DNA of 64,000 bases from Kangiella aquimarina DSM 16071 (GCF_000374105.1 NZ_KB893651.1:668985-732984), one strand, 5' to 3'; positions 30,209-41,363 are shown, counted from the stretch's first letter. Notes: generated by a model not told the origin, from the sequence alone. Numbers and translations are program-made.

Positions 30209-31387
30209 TTATAGGAGTTCAATGGCCAATGCAGTTGCTTCACCACCACCAATACAAAGCGATGCCACACCTTTCGACTTGCCATACTTGCGCAGTGCTT
30301 CAATCAAGGTCACAACAATACGTGTACCTGAGCAGCCGATAGGATGACCTAAGGCACAGGCACCGCCATGAACATTGACCTTAGCGTGATCAAGTTCTAA
30401 ATCTTTCATCGCCGCCATGGTCACTACTGCAAAGGCTTCGTTAATTTCAAACAAATCAACGTCATCTTTTGACCAGCCAGCTTTATCCAATACTTTCTGG
30501 ATAGCGCCAACAGGGGCAATGGTAAATTCAGCTGGGATACGGGCATTGGTTGATTGTGCAACAATCTTTGCCAGAGGTTTCAGGCCACGCTTTTCAGCTT
30601 CTGATTGACGCATCAACACCACAGCCGCAGCACCATCAGAAATCGAACTGGCGTTCGCAGCTGTAACGGTGCCATCCTTTTTGAAGGCAGGGCGCAATGA
30701 AGGGATCTTGTCCGGACGTGCTTTTAGTGGTTGCTCATCTGTATTAACTTCGACGTCACCTTTACGAGATTTTACCGTGACAGGAACGATTTCGTTTTTA
30801 AATGAACCTTCCTCGATTGCTTTGTTGGCACGAGCCAATGACTCAATCGCGTAAGCATCCTGGTCTTCACGAGTGAACCCGTATTTTTCAACTGTTTGCT
30901 CAGCATAAACGCCCATCGCCTGACCTTCATAAGCATCTTCCAAGCCGTCAAAAGCCATATGGTCCAAAGTCTTACCATGACCAAAGCGCTGACCAAATCG
31001 ACCTGTAGGCAATAGGTAAGGGGCAAGACTCATGCTCTCCATACCACCAGCAACCATCACGTCATTTGTACCAGCTTTTAATAGGTCATGAGCAAGCATG
31101 ATCGTTTTCATACCTGAGCCACACACTTTGTTTACTGTCGTAGCACCAGTCGATTGTGGTATACCAGCACCAAGCGAAGCCTGACGCGCCGGAGCCTGCC
31201 CAACGCCTGCAGGAAGCACACAGCCCATGATGACTTCTTGAACATCATCAGCTTTGATACCTGCACGCTCTACCGCAGCTTTGATAGCTGTAGCGCCGAG
31301 TTCGGTTGATTTTACGGTTGATAATGCGCCACCGAAGCCGCCCATAGGCGTTCTTGCAGCACTGACAATAACAATAGGATCTGACAT
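30209..31387 (-). CDS. atoB: Acetyl-CoA acetyltransferase (thiolase)
   Basis: A 392-residue biosynthetic-type thiolase interconverting acetoacetyl-CoA + CoA and two acetyl-CoA. The nucleophilic Cys lies in VNKVCGSGMKT, the His in NVHGGACALGHPIGCSGTRI together with the second Cys, and NEAFA is present. In this cluster it would finish leucine breakdown after CoA-transferase activation of acetoacetate. It is bordered on both sides by repeat-bearing gaps, so its co-transcription with neighbours is uncertain. Confidence 0.94.
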   Translation of the reverse strand: MSDPIVIVSAARTPMGGFGGALSTVKSTELGATAIKAAVERAGIKADDVQEVIMGCVLPAGVGQAPARQASLGAGIPQSTGATTVNKVCGSGMKTIMLAHDLLKAGTNDVMVAGGMESMSLAPYLLPTGRFGQRFGHGKTLDHMAFDGLEDAYEGQAMGVYAEQTVEKYGFTREDQDAYAIESLARANKAIEEGSFKNEIVPVTVKSRKGDVEVNTDEQPLKARPDKIPSLRPAFKKDGTVTAANASSISDGAAAVVLMRQSEAEKRGLKPLAKIVAQSTNARIPAEFTIAPVGAIQKVLDKAGWSKDDVDLFEINEAFAVVTMAAMKDLELDHAKVNVHGGACALGHPIGCSGTRIVVTLIEALRKYGKSKGVASLCIGGGEATALAIELL

Positions 31388-31433
31388 AAATATTTCTCCT
31401 GTTCGAAGTTTCCGAGCTTGCTATAACTTTGTT

Positions 31434-31631
31434 AAATGACTTTTTATCTTCTCCAATGACCAGTTAGGTCACCTCCGAATCTAAAAAGTCATTTGCCTCG
31501 TTCTAGCAGCACTCGATAACTTCTCTTACTTATTTGTTGAGAGAAGCTCGCTCACTTCTTCTGCAAAGTGAATTTAATTACCTTTAAGAAGTTATGTGCC
31601 TTGTTCTAGCAGCACTCGATAACTTCTCTTA
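31434..31631. repeat. Nested inverted repeat plus 35-bp direct repeat
   Basis: Outer arms AAATGACTTTTTA (31434-31446) / TAAAAAGTCATTT (31482-31494) are perfect. Inside sits TGACC agtta GGTCA (31457-31471). Then a 35-base unit (31494-31528, containing GTTCTAGCAGCACTCGATAA) is repeated at 31597-31631 with one mismatch. The second copy is preceded by an arm (GAAGTTAT) that pairs with its end (ATAACTTC). It occupies the gap between liuA and atoB. Confidence 0.75.
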
Positions 31632-31659
31632 TTTAATCTTTTGCTTTAATAAAGCAGGT

Positions 31660-32820
31660 TTAGGCTGTTTCGTTAAACAACTCACGACCAATCAACATAC
31701 GACGTATTTCAGATGTGCCGGCGCCAATTTCGTATAACTTAGCATCACGTAACAAACGGCCCGTTGGGTATTCGTTGATGTAGCCATTACCGCCTAACAC
31801 TTGAATCGCGTCCAATGCCAATTTAGTAGCATTTTCCGCTGCGAATAGAATCGCTGCAGCTGCGTCTTTACGAGTTGTTTCGCCACGGTCACAGGCTTTA
31901 GCAACTGCATAAACGTAGGCGCGACTGGCGTTCATGGTGGTGTACATGTCTGCGACTTTACCCTGGATTAACTGGAAAGAGCCAATTGGTTTACCAAACT
32001 GCTTGCGCTCGTGTACATAAGGAACAACTACATCCATACAGGCGCGCATGATTCCTAAGGGGCCAGCAGCTAAAACAGCGCGCTCATAGTCCAAACCGCT
32101 CATTAAGATTTTAACACCTTCGTTAATAGGACCCATGACGTTTTCGGCAGGCACTTCACAGTCTTCAAAAACTAATTCACAGGTGTTTGAACCGCGCATA
32201 CCTAACTTATCCAGTTTTTGCGCTGTTGAGAAACCTTTGAAGCCTTTTTCGATGATGAAGGCGGTAATACCTTTTGAACCAGCATCTGGCTCAGTTTTTG
32301 CATAAACCACCAATACATCCGCTTCTGGACCATTGGTGATCCACATTTTATTGCCGTTAAGAATGTATTTATCGCCTTTCAGCTCGGCGCGTAGTTTCAT
32401 GCCTACGACATCAGAACCGGCGCCTGGCTCAGACATAGCCAAAGCTCCAACGTGCTCACCAGAGCATAGTTTTGGCAAATACTTCTTCTTTTGCTCTTCA
32501 GAACCATTACGACGGATCTGATTAACACACAGATTTGAATGAGCTCCATAGCTTAAGCCGATTGATGCGCTGGCGCGGCTGATTTCTTCCATCGCTACCA
32601 CGTGTTCAAGGTAGCCCATGCCTGAACCGCCGTATTCTTCTTCGACGGTAATGCCTAATAGACCCAACTCACCAAATTTCTGCCATAAATGATGTGGGAA
32701 CAGATTATCGTGATCGGTCTTTTCAGCGATTGGAGCAATTTCTTTCTCAGCAAACCCACGAACCATTTCGCGGATCATGTCGGCGGTTTCACCTAGGTCA
32801 AAGTTCAACGATGGATACAT
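31660..32820 (-). CDS. liuA: Isovaleryl-CoA dehydrogenase
   Basis: A 386-residue FAD enzyme oxidising isovaleryl-CoA to 3-methylcrotonyl-CoA, the first liu step, passing electrons to electron-transfer flavoprotein. The catalytic Glu is in the isovaleryl-type position, [12 protein letters not shown], while the usual late position reads AGTSEIRRM without Glu. [20 protein letters not shown] and [20 protein letters not shown] are also diagnostic. It lies 44 bases after liuR on the same strand. Confidence 0.95.
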   Translation of the reverse strand: MYPSLNFDLGETADMIREMVRGFAEKEIAPIAEKTDHDNLFPHHLWQKFGELGLLGITVEEEYGGSGMGYLEHVVAMEEISRASASIGLSYGAHSNLCVNQIRRNGSEEQKKKYLPKLCSGEHVGALAMSEPGAGSDVVGMKLRAELKGDKYILNGNKMWITNGPEADVLVVYAKTEPDAGSKGITAFIIEKGFKGFSTAQKLDKLGMRGSNTCELVFEDCEVPAENVMGPINEGVKILMSGLDYERAVLAAGPLGIMRACMDVVVPYVHERKQFGKPIGSFQLIQGKVADMYTTMNASRAYVYAVAKACDRGETTRKDAAAAILFAAENATKLALDAIQVLGGNGYINEYPTGRLLRDAKLYEIGAGTSEIRRMLIGRELFNETA

Positions 32821-32864
32821 GCTTGTTCCTCTATCTTAATTTCAACAATTCAATGGTAATCAGT

Positions 32865-33248
32865 TTAGTCCAGCTTTTGCTCGAGCATTTCCAGCTCCTT
32901 CAGCATATGCTCAATATCTTTACGCTGTTGGAGCAGGGCATCTCGACGCTTCTGAATAAGCTCTATGAGAAGCTTTGCCTGCTTTTGCTTACCTTCAGGC
33001 AAATCATATAAATCGATAATTTCGCGGATTTGGGCAAGTGAGAACCCCAGACGCTTACCGCGAAGAATCAGCTGTAAACGAACTCTGTCTCTGGCGCTGT
33101 ATATTCTGTGAACGCCACGACGTTCAGGGCAAATCAGCTTTTCATCTTCGTAATGACGAATTGAACGTGAAGTAATACCAAACTCTTTAGCGAGGTCGCT
33201 AATGGTGTATTCTTTCTCGCTGATGCTTTGTGCTGTCTGACCTGACAT
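32865..33248 (-). CDS. liuR: MerR-family regulator LiuR
   Basis: A 127-residue regulator. N-terminal MerR winged helix (YTISDLAKEFGITSRSIRHYEDEKLICPERRGVHRIYSARD), then a long dimerising coiled coil (about 90-127, KQAKLLIELIQKRRDALLQQRKDIEHMLKELEMLEQKLD). Known: LiuR controls branched-chain amino-acid and fatty-acid degradation genes in many proteobacteria. It is the first gene of the liu cluster, and a perfect palindrome lies upstream, suggesting autoregulation with liuA. Confidence 0.92.
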   Translation of the reverse strand: MSGQTAQSISEKEYTISDLAKEFGITSRSIRHYEDEKLICPERRGVHRIYSARDRVRLQLILRGKRLGFSLAQIREIIDLYDLPEGKQKQAKLLIELIQKRRDALLQQRKDIEHMLKELEMLEQKLD

Positions 33249-33291
33249 AAGCTAGTTTATTCCGATAAATGAGCCAAAATCATACCTTACC

Positions 33292-33307
33292 TTTACGCAA
33301 ACGTAAA
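33292..33307 (-). promoter_or_regulatory. LiuR operator
   Basis: TTTACGCAAACGTAAA: perfect 6-bp arms TTTACG / CGTAAA around CAAA, 44 bases before liuR. A -10-like TATGAT follows on the minus strand (33279-33284), so the palindrome lies in the promoter spacer, as usual for MerR-family sites. The match to the LiuR motif is from memory of published comparative work. Confidence 0.65.
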
Positions 33308-33319
33308 CTTGGTAGATTT

Positions 33320-33590
33320 CAATTTTATCCAGATCAGACCAGTTAATTGATGGATACTATTACTAACTTATTGATCTTCTATCAAACTGACCAAAAATCA
33401 ATCAATTGAACAGTTTTCTTCGATGAAAGATAACTTTTTAATCTAACTGATTGATATGAAGAAAATATGATCAAACTGTGAAACTTATCAATTGCCAAGC
33501 CCTCTAACTTAGGTGTAAGTTAAACCCATAGAGTAAAAAATTAGACAGTGACTAAGCGTTTAATGACAGATACCAAGAGAATTTCAGGAT
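33320..33590 (+). other. AT-rich spacer, possible untranslated RNA or rmf leader
   Basis: No ORF of note. It contains the 18-base inverted repeat TAACTTA GGTG TAAGTTA (33505-33522) and ends in the terminator at 33591. Because that terminator has no gene before it, the region may encode a short RNA or a regulated rmf leader. Confidence 0.35.
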
Positions 33591-33627
33591 AAAGCCGATC
33601 GCTCGCAAGAGCCGTCGGCTTTTTTTA
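33591..33627 (+). terminator. Terminator upstream of rmf
   Basis: AAAGCCGA / TCGGCTTT outer stem, GCTC / GAGC inner stem, GCAA (GNRA) loop, and seven T. It lies about 44 bases before the rmf start codon. Confidence 0.8.
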
Positions 33628-33670
33628 TGCGTTCAATACATCAAGTAAACATGAAAGGGGACGACATCAT

Positions 33671-33853
33671 ATGAAACGTCAAAAAAGAGATAAACTTCAA
33701 AGAGCCCATACCAAAGGTTTTAATGCCGCACTTCAAGGCCAGTCTAAAGAGAACTGTCCCTTTGAAGAACTTAATGCACGAGAGGAATGGTTAGGCGGTT
33801 GGCGAGAGGGCCGAGAGGCGTTTACCACTAATGGAATGAAAGCTTATATTTAA
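33671..33853 (+). CDS. rmf: Ribosome modulation factor
   Basis: A 60-residue basic protein. It begins MKRQKRDKLQRAHTKGFNAALQGQ and carries CPFEELNAREEWLGGWREGRE, which follow E. coli RMF closely in motif order and length. RMF binds the 30S/70S ribosome near the mRNA exit and makes inactive 100S dimers in stationary phase. A strong AAAGGGGA precedes the ATG. Own terminator at 33913. Its C-terminus is a few residues longer than in E. coli. Confidence 0.93.
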   Translation: MKRQKRDKLQRAHTKGFNAALQGQSKENCPFEELNAREEWLGGWREGREAFTTNGMKAYI

Positions 33854-33912
33854 TCACTCCATTTTTAGAAATACTTTTTAGTAATCTTATCAATACATCA
33901 TACATATAAAAC

Positions 33913-33937
33913 AAGCCCGGCCAAGACCGGGCTTTTT
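33913..33937 (+). terminator. Terminator of rmf
   Basis: AAGCCCGG / CCGGGCTT with a CCAAGA loop and a T tract. Confidence 0.88.
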
Positions 33938-34049
33938 AATGTTTCGCAGATAGTATCTTACTTAATACTTCTAGTTTAGGTTGTTTTTTCATGTTTAAAA
34001 GTTAAACTATGCGCACTTTTACTTATGACCCCGTAAGGTCAGAGTTCGC

Positions 34050-36273
<2,224 letters not shown>

Positions 36274-36313
36274 TTAACTAATTGATAATATTAAACAATA
36301 GAGGTAATTCCTG

Positions 36314-36628
36314 ATGTTTCTAGCAACTGCTGCACCACAAGGTGGTGGTTTGATGAGCTTCCTTGTGATGTTCGTTCCTTTAATTCTCATCATGTACTTT
36401 ATGATGATTCGTCCTCAACAGAAGAAGATGAAGCAGCATAAAGAAATGGTTTCTAGCCTCGAGAAAGGTGATGAAGTCATGACAACTGGTGGTATCTTAG
36501 GACGCGTCAGTAAAATCAAAGATGACTTTATCGTTGTAACAATTTCTGATGGTATCGAGATTAAATTCCAGAAAGCATCAATCGCACAAACCTTGCCAAA
36601 AGGCACCATTAAGTCAATCGACGAATGA
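36314..36628 (+). CDS. yajC: Preprotein translocase accessory subunit YajC
   Basis: A 104-residue protein. One membrane helix (about 15-35, MSFLVMFVPLILIMYFMMIRPQQKKMKQHKEM) precedes a cytoplasmic SH3-like domain with GDEVMTTGGILGRV. It joins SecD and SecF in the SecDF-YajC complex that aids protein export. The position between tgt and secD is the conserved gammaproteobacterial order. Good binding site (GAGGT) before the ATG. Confidence 0.95.
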   Translation: MFLATAAPQGGGLMSFLVMFVPLILIMYFMMIRPQQKKMKQHKEMVSSLEKGDEVMTTGGILGRVSKIKDDFIVVTISDGIEIKFQKASIAQTLPKGTIKSIDE

Positions 36629-36634
36629 TATTAG

Positions 36635-36666
36635 CCGCCCGACTTGTTACCAGCAAGCTCGGGCGG
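36635..36666 (+). other. Strong RNA hairpin between yajC and secD
   Basis: CCGCCCGA (36635-36642) plus CTTG pairs with CAAG plus TCGGGCGG (36659-36666), with one bulged C. The tail is TTTCGTATTT rather than a pure T tract, so it may be a partial terminator, an mRNA-stability hairpin or a processing site. Confidence 0.5.
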
Positions 36667-36692
36667 TTTCGTATTTAATCCGGACATAAGTT

Positions 36693-38612
36693 ATGTTTAC
36701 TGATCAATCCAATCAAAGATTATTGCCGATCAACACTTACCCTAAGTGGAAATATGTGTTGATCCTTTTCGTAATCGCTATTTCTCTGTTGTACGCTGCC
36801 CCGAACATTTATGGTGAAGATCCAGCGGTACAGCTTTCAGCTTTGCGCGATGCGAGTATTTCTGAACAACAGGTAAATGAAATTGAAGCTGCCTGGAAAG
36901 AGGAAGGGTTAACTCCTCAATCAGTTGAGCGTGAGGGCGATAAGCTGGTGATAGCTCGCTTCCAGTCCAACGAGACACAGCTCCAGGCACAAGAAATTGC
37001 AAACAAAATTTTGAATCCGACTTTGGATGAACAAGATTATGTTGTTGCACTGAACCTGGCTCCGGCCACACCAGACTGGCTTGCTTCTCTTGGCGGAAAA
37101 CCGATGAAGCTGGGCCTTGATTTGCGTGGTGGTATTCACTTCCTGATGCAGGTTGACATGGAGCAAGCAATGGCGCGTCAACAAGAACAGTTGCGTCGTG
37201 ACTTCATTGAAACACTAACTGCAGAAAAGCCATCAATTCGTGGTCGTGTAGAAACGATAGACAATGGATTGTTGATTAGCTTCAGAAGTCAGGAAGATGC
37301 CGAGCGTGCTTACACAGCTTTGTACCAAAATTATATTGACCGAATTGATATCAATTTAGCCGAGCAAAATAATCGTCCGGTTGTTCGTGCTACATTTAAT
37401 CAAACGAAATTGCAGGCTATTCAAGATAATGCAATTGATCAAAATCGCTTAATCTTAAGCAATCGTGTGAACTCTTTAGGTGTTGCAGAGCCGTTGATTC
37501 AACGCCAGGGAAGTGACCGAATTGTTGTTCAGCTGCCGGGTGTTCAGGACTCCGCATTAGCAAAACGAATTCTGGGTGCTACTGCAACTTTGGAATTCCG
37601 TTTGGTCAATCATGAGGCGGATGTTGTTGCCGCTCAGCAGGGACGTGTTCCTGCTGGTAGTAAGTTGTTTGAATCGGATCGTGGCCCATTAGTTGTTTAT
37701 GATGAAGTTCAGGTGTCAGGTGATCACCTGACCGATGCATTTGCCAGCTTCCACCCTCAAAACAATCAACCTATTGTATCGGTTAGATTAGATGGAGAAG
37801 GTGGTGCGCGCATGCTTCGCACAACTACGGCTAATCGAGGCAACTCACTAGCTATGATTCTAAAAGAGTCAGTGCCAGTCTTTGAAATTAAAGATGGTAA
37901 GCGTGAGTTGGTTAAATCCAATGTTGTTGAGACACTAGTGAGTGCTCCGAGGATTAACGGCGCATTCAGTACCGACTTCTTTATTGAAGGTCCTGATTTC
38001 ACTCCTGCAAATACAAAGGACCTTGCTACTCAGTTACGCTCAGGTGCTTTAATTGCGCCAACATTTATTGTTGAAGAGCGAACTATTGGTGCTTCTCTGG
38101 GTGCTGAGAATATCGAAAAAGGCATTATGTCGGTCATCATTGGTTTTTCAGCTGTTGTATTGTTCATGTTGCTGTATTACAAGGCTTTTGGTCTGGTCGC
38201 TAATATTGCATTGATGCTAAATGTGGTAACCATTGTCGCGGTTATGTCTATCCTTGGCGCGACTTTAACCTTACCTGGTATTGCGGGTATCGTATTGACC
38301 GTCGGTATGGCGGTTGATGCCAATGTCATTATCTTTGAGCGTATTCGTGAAGAGTTAAGACATGGAACCATTCCTGCTCAGGCTATAGACAAGGGTTATT
38401 CGCAGGCATTATCAACTATTGCTGATGCTAATATCACGACGGCTATAGCAGCGATTATTCTTTATGCGGTTGGTACTGGTGCTGTCAAAGGCTTCGCTAT
38501 TACATTGTTCATCGGTATTTTGACTTCAATGTTCACAGCGATTCTTGTCAGCCGCGGTATTGTAAACCTGACTTGTGGACATGGTAAAAAGCCATCCAAA
38601 GTATGGATCTAA
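36693..38612 (+). CDS. secD: Protein export subunit SecD
   Basis: A 639-residue inner-membrane protein. An N-terminal helix, the large periplasmic P1 domain holding LGLDLRGGIHFLMQVD (D1 motif), then five membrane helices with GMAVDANVIIFERIREELRHG (D4 region). With SecF it uses the proton gradient to pull exported proteins through the SecYEG channel. It is slightly longer than E. coli SecD (615). secF follows after 13 bases. Confidence 0.96.
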   Translation: MFTDQSNQRLLPINTYPKWKYVLILFVIAISLLYAAPNIYGEDPAVQLSALRDASISEQQVNEIEAAWKEEGLTPQSVEREGDKLVIARFQSNETQLQAQEIANKILNPTLDEQDYVVALNLAPATPDWLASLGGKPMKLGLDLRGGIHFLMQVDMEQAMARQQEQLRRDFIETLTAEKPSIRGRVETIDNGLLISFRSQEDAERAYTALYQNYIDRIDINLAEQNNRPVVRATFNQTKLQAIQDNAIDQNRLILSNRVNSLGVAEPLIQRQGSDRIVVQLPGVQDSALAKRILGATATLEFRLVNHEADVVAAQQGRVPAGSKLFESDRGPLVVYDEVQVSGDHLTDAFASFHPQNNQPIVSVRLDGEGGARMLRTTTANRGNSLAMILKESVPVFEIKDGKRELVKSNVVETLVSAPRINGAFSTDFFIEGPDFTPANTKDLATQLRSGALIAPTFIVEERTIGASLGAENIEKGIMSVIIGFSAVVLFMLLYYKAFGLVANIALMLNVVTIVAVMSILGATLTLPGIAGIVLTVGMAVDANVIIFERIREELRHGTIPAQAIDKGYSQALSTIADANITTAIAAIILYAVGTGAVKGFAITLFIGILTSMFTAILVSRGIVNLTCGHGKKPSKVWI

Positions 38613-38625
38613 GAGGAGTATTACG

Positions 38626-39564
38626 ATGAGTTTTTTAAATGAAGATACTAATTACGATTTCCTCAAGATCCGTAAATTTGCCTTCGCTCTATCGGCAATC
38701 TTGATTATTGCCTCAATAGTGTCCTTTTTTACCAAAGGACTGAACTACGGCCTAGACTTCACTGGTGGTACTTTGGTGGAGGTAGGATATGAGCAAGATG
38801 CTGATTTACCCAACATTCGCCAGCAGTTAGATGACATCAAAATTAATGGTGCGGTCGTTCAAAACTTCGGTTCTGCCAAAGTTGTGCAAATTAGAATGCC
38901 GCAACAGGATCATATTGAGAATGCTAAAGTTAGTGATGTAGTTCTGGCAGCATTGGCAAGCGATGGCTCCAAAGTTATTAAGCGTGACCAGTCTTTTGTT
39001 GGTCCCGTTGTTGGTGAAGAGTTGAAGGAGCAGGGCGGACTTGCCATGATTGTGGCGTTAATCTGTATCATGATCTACGTTGCACTTCGTTTCGAGTGGA
39101 AATTCTCTGTTGGTTCCGTCGCAGCACTGGCACACGATGTTATTATCGTAGTTGGTTTCTTCTCTATTACTTCGGTAGAGTTCGATCTTACGGTATTGGC
39201 GGCATTGTTGGCGGTAATTGGTTACTCGTTAAACGATACCATTGTTGTCTTCGACCGTATTCGAGAAAACTTCTTATTGATGCGCAAGGCGACTCCAGAA
39301 GAAGTTATCAATAACTCAATTAACTTGACCTTGTCACGTACTGTGATGACCTCTTTAACCACAATGTTGGTATTGTTAGCCTTGTTCTTCTTTGGTGGAC
39401 AGACGATTCACTCGTTTGCAGAGGCTTTGATCGTAGGTGTTCTAATCGGTACTTACTCATCGGTCTTTATTGCAAGTCCTACCACACTTGCGCTGGGCGT
39501 AAGTAAAGAAGACTTGATGCCACCAGAAGTAGAGAAAGAAGGCGAGGAGTTCGACGCGCTATAA
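38626..39564 (+). CDS. secF: Protein export subunit SecF
   Basis: A 312-residue inner-membrane protein with six helices. GLDFTGGTLVEV is the P-domain motif; IGYSLNDTIVVFDRIRENF and SLNLTLSRT-like text matches the conserved D4/D5 regions. I chose the ATG at 38626 (MSFLNEDTNYDFLKIRK), preceded by AAGAGGAG; the frame back to 38575 overlaps secD. Last gene of the queA-to-secF run, followed by a clear terminator. Confidence 0.96.
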   Translation: MSFLNEDTNYDFLKIRKFAFALSAILIIASIVSFFTKGLNYGLDFTGGTLVEVGYEQDADLPNIRQQLDDIKINGAVVQNFGSAKVVQIRMPQQDHIENAKVSDVVLAALASDGSKVIKRDQSFVGPVVGEELKEQGGLAMIVALICIMIYVALRFEWKFSVGSVAALAHDVIIVVGFFSITSVEFDLTVLAALLAVIGYSLNDTIVVFDRIRENFLLMRKATPEEVINNSINLTLSRTVMTSLTTMLVLLALFFFGGQTIHSFAEALIVGVLIGTYSSVFIASPTTLALGVSKEDLMPPEVEKEGEEFDAL

Positions 39565-39594
39565 TTGTTATTCTTGACACTTTCTTTTATATTG

Positions 39595-39629
39595 AAACGG
39601 CTTAGAATGAAAACCTAAGCCGTTTTTTT
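39595..39629 (+). terminator. Terminator of the sec operon
   Basis: AAACGGCTTAG / CTAAGCCGTTT with a T tract. Confidence 0.9.
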
Positions 39630-39650
39630 ATTTATAAGGATTAAGTTGAA

Positions 39651-40808
39651 GTGATGGCTGAACAACCGAATCAATCAAAAGAACCAGACACTAGCAGTTC
39701 TCTTGCAGAACAAACGCTTGGCAACATAGAGTCGTACCTGCCAGAATCCATTATTCCTCTTTGGGACAAATTACAAACAAACCCTTGGATACTCTCAATT
39801 ATTGTTCTAGTTCTTGGCTTTTTTATTGCCAAGGGCGTGCAGTGGTTTATCAAGTCACTCATAGGAAAAATTGCCGAGAAAACGCCTGGCGACTTTGATG
39901 ATAAGTTGGCACCATTACTTAGTAAGACAGCCTTTACCTTTATTTTCTTTTTAACGGTTATTGTTTCTGTCGAGGCATTAGATCTTTCTGAGGGAATCGA
40001 TCGATTTCTAAAGCGTTTTGTGGTTTCGATACTCATTTTGTCCTTGATGTCTAAATTATTAAAAGCCACAAAGTTAGTACTGAATGCTCTTGCCAACAGT
40101 AAGAACCGGTTTAAGTTTGTTGAGGAGCGAACCATACCGATTCTAGATATTTCATCTAAAATCCTGATAGTTGGCGCAGCTCTCTATTTTCTAATACTTT
40201 CCTGGGGAATTGACCCAACGGCTTGGTTGGCATCTGCAGGTATTATCGGTATCGCGGTTGGTTTTGCTGCAAAAGATACTTTGGCGAATCTATTTTCAGG
40301 CTTTTTTATTGTCGCTGACTCACCTTATAAATTGGGTGATTACATCATTCTTGATACCGGTGAACGCGGTAGAGTAACCCATGTTGGTATTCGCAGTACT
40401 CGATTGCTTACTCGTGATGATGTTGAAATCACTATCCCAAACTCAGTAATTGGCAATGCCAAAATCGTCAATGAAAGCGGTGGTCCTTGGGAGAAAACTC
40501 GTATTCGTGTTGACGTTGGAGTGTCTTATGATTCAGACCTCGATTTCGTACATGATGTTCTGATGGAGCTAGTTAAAGAACGTGATGATATTGCTAACAA
40601 TCCAACTCCAAGAGTTCGTTATCGCGCCTTCGGTGCCTCAAGTATTGACCTGCAGCTGATGGCCTGGATTAACTATCCTGAACAGAAAGGATTGATCAAT
40701 CATAAACTAATCATGGATATTCATAAAACCTTTAGAGATAAGGGAATTGAGATTCCATATTCCAAGCATGATTTATATGTGAAGGAGTTTCCTGTTGCGA
40801 AAGACTAG
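39651..40808 (+). CDS. MscS-family mechanosensitive channel
   Basis: A 385-residue inner-membrane protein. Polar N-terminus, about four helices, then the pore helix and beta domain: ASAGIIGIAVGFAAKDTLANLFSGFFIVADSPYKLGDYI, followed by the MscS C-terminal alpha-beta domain. It releases solutes during osmotic downshock. The start is either GTG 39651 or ATG 39654; AAGGA at 39636 fits either. Its end overlaps the next gene by 14 bases. Confidence 0.92.
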   Translation: MMAEQPNQSKEPDTSSSLAEQTLGNIESYLPESIIPLWDKLQTNPWILSIIVLVLGFFIAKGVQWFIKSLIGKIAEKTPGDFDDKLAPLLSKTAFTFIFFLTVIVSVEALDLSEGIDRFLKRFVVSILILSLMSKLLKATKLVLNALANSKNRFKFVEERTIPILDISSKILIVGAALYFLILSWGIDPTAWLASAGIIGIAVGFAAKDTLANLFSGFFIVADSPYKLGDYIILDTGERGRVTHVGIRSTRLLTRDDVEITIPNSVIGNAKIVNESGGPWEKTRIRVDVGVSYDSDLDFVHDVLMELVKERDDIANNPTPRVRYRAFGASSIDLQLMAWINYPEQKGLINHKLIMDIHKTFRDKGIEIPYSKHDLYVKEFPVAKD

Positions 40809-41334
40809 TCTACTTTGTTTTTTGACGATTATCTTTCAATTCAGTGTGAAAGCTGCTGAAGATTTTGATTGCGGTCTAAATGAAAAAGCTAAAGAGCTTG
40901 CCCTTATGATTATTAACCACAAAGATCAGAAGAGGGTTAGTTTGAGTTGCAGCCCAATTTTAGCCAAAGTGGCAGCCCTAAAGGCCCGTGAAATGGCTGA
41001 AACAGGAAGAGTGTCTCATGAAGGTCCTGGTGGAAGTCCTAATGCTAGACTCATAGAGGCCGGTTATCAGCTGGATTTGCCGCCAGGAGTTGTGGGGACC
41101 AATTTTGTCGAATCTGTAATGGGTGGATCTCCGCATGCGGAGGAGGTGCTAGATTATTTCAGTAGCTCATATGTGCATAGGATTCATATTTTTGGTGAGC
41201 ATCCTTTTTATTTAGAGCAAACGGAAATTGGTGTAGGGTATGCGAAAGAATGGTTTAGCCCACATGTGGATTATTGGGTTGTATATATCGCAAAGCCTAA
41301 GAATCAAAGTAGTTCGGTTAATGCAACTAAATAA
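40795..41334 (+). CDS. Exported CAP/SCP-domain protein
   Basis: A 179-residue protein with a signal peptide ending near VKA (residues 18-20). The CAP (SCP/PR1) domain shows a His in GRVSHEGPGG, a Glu in NFVESVMGG and the closing EIGVGYAKEWF...YWVVYIAKP. Bacterial CAP proteins are secreted and of largely unknown function. It starts at a TTG inside the end of the MscS gene, with GAAGGAG seven bases before it, so expression is coupled to the channel. Confidence 0.82.
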   Translation: MRKTSLLCFLTIIFQFSVKAAEDFDCGLNEKAKELALMIINHKDQKRVSLSCSPILAKVAALKAREMAETGRVSHEGPGGSPNARLIEAGYQLDLPPGVVGTNFVESVMGGSPHAEEVLDYFSSSYVHRIHIFGEHPFYLEQTEIGVGYAKEWFSPHVDYWVVYIAKPKNQSSSVNATK

Positions 41335-41335
41335 T

Positions 41336-41363
41336 AAAAAAGGAGGCCAAGGCCTCCTTTTTT
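41336..41363. terminator. Bidirectional terminator
   Basis: AGGAGGCC / GGCCTCCT, flanked by A and T tracts, between the convergent CAP-protein and rimO genes. Confidence 0.88.
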
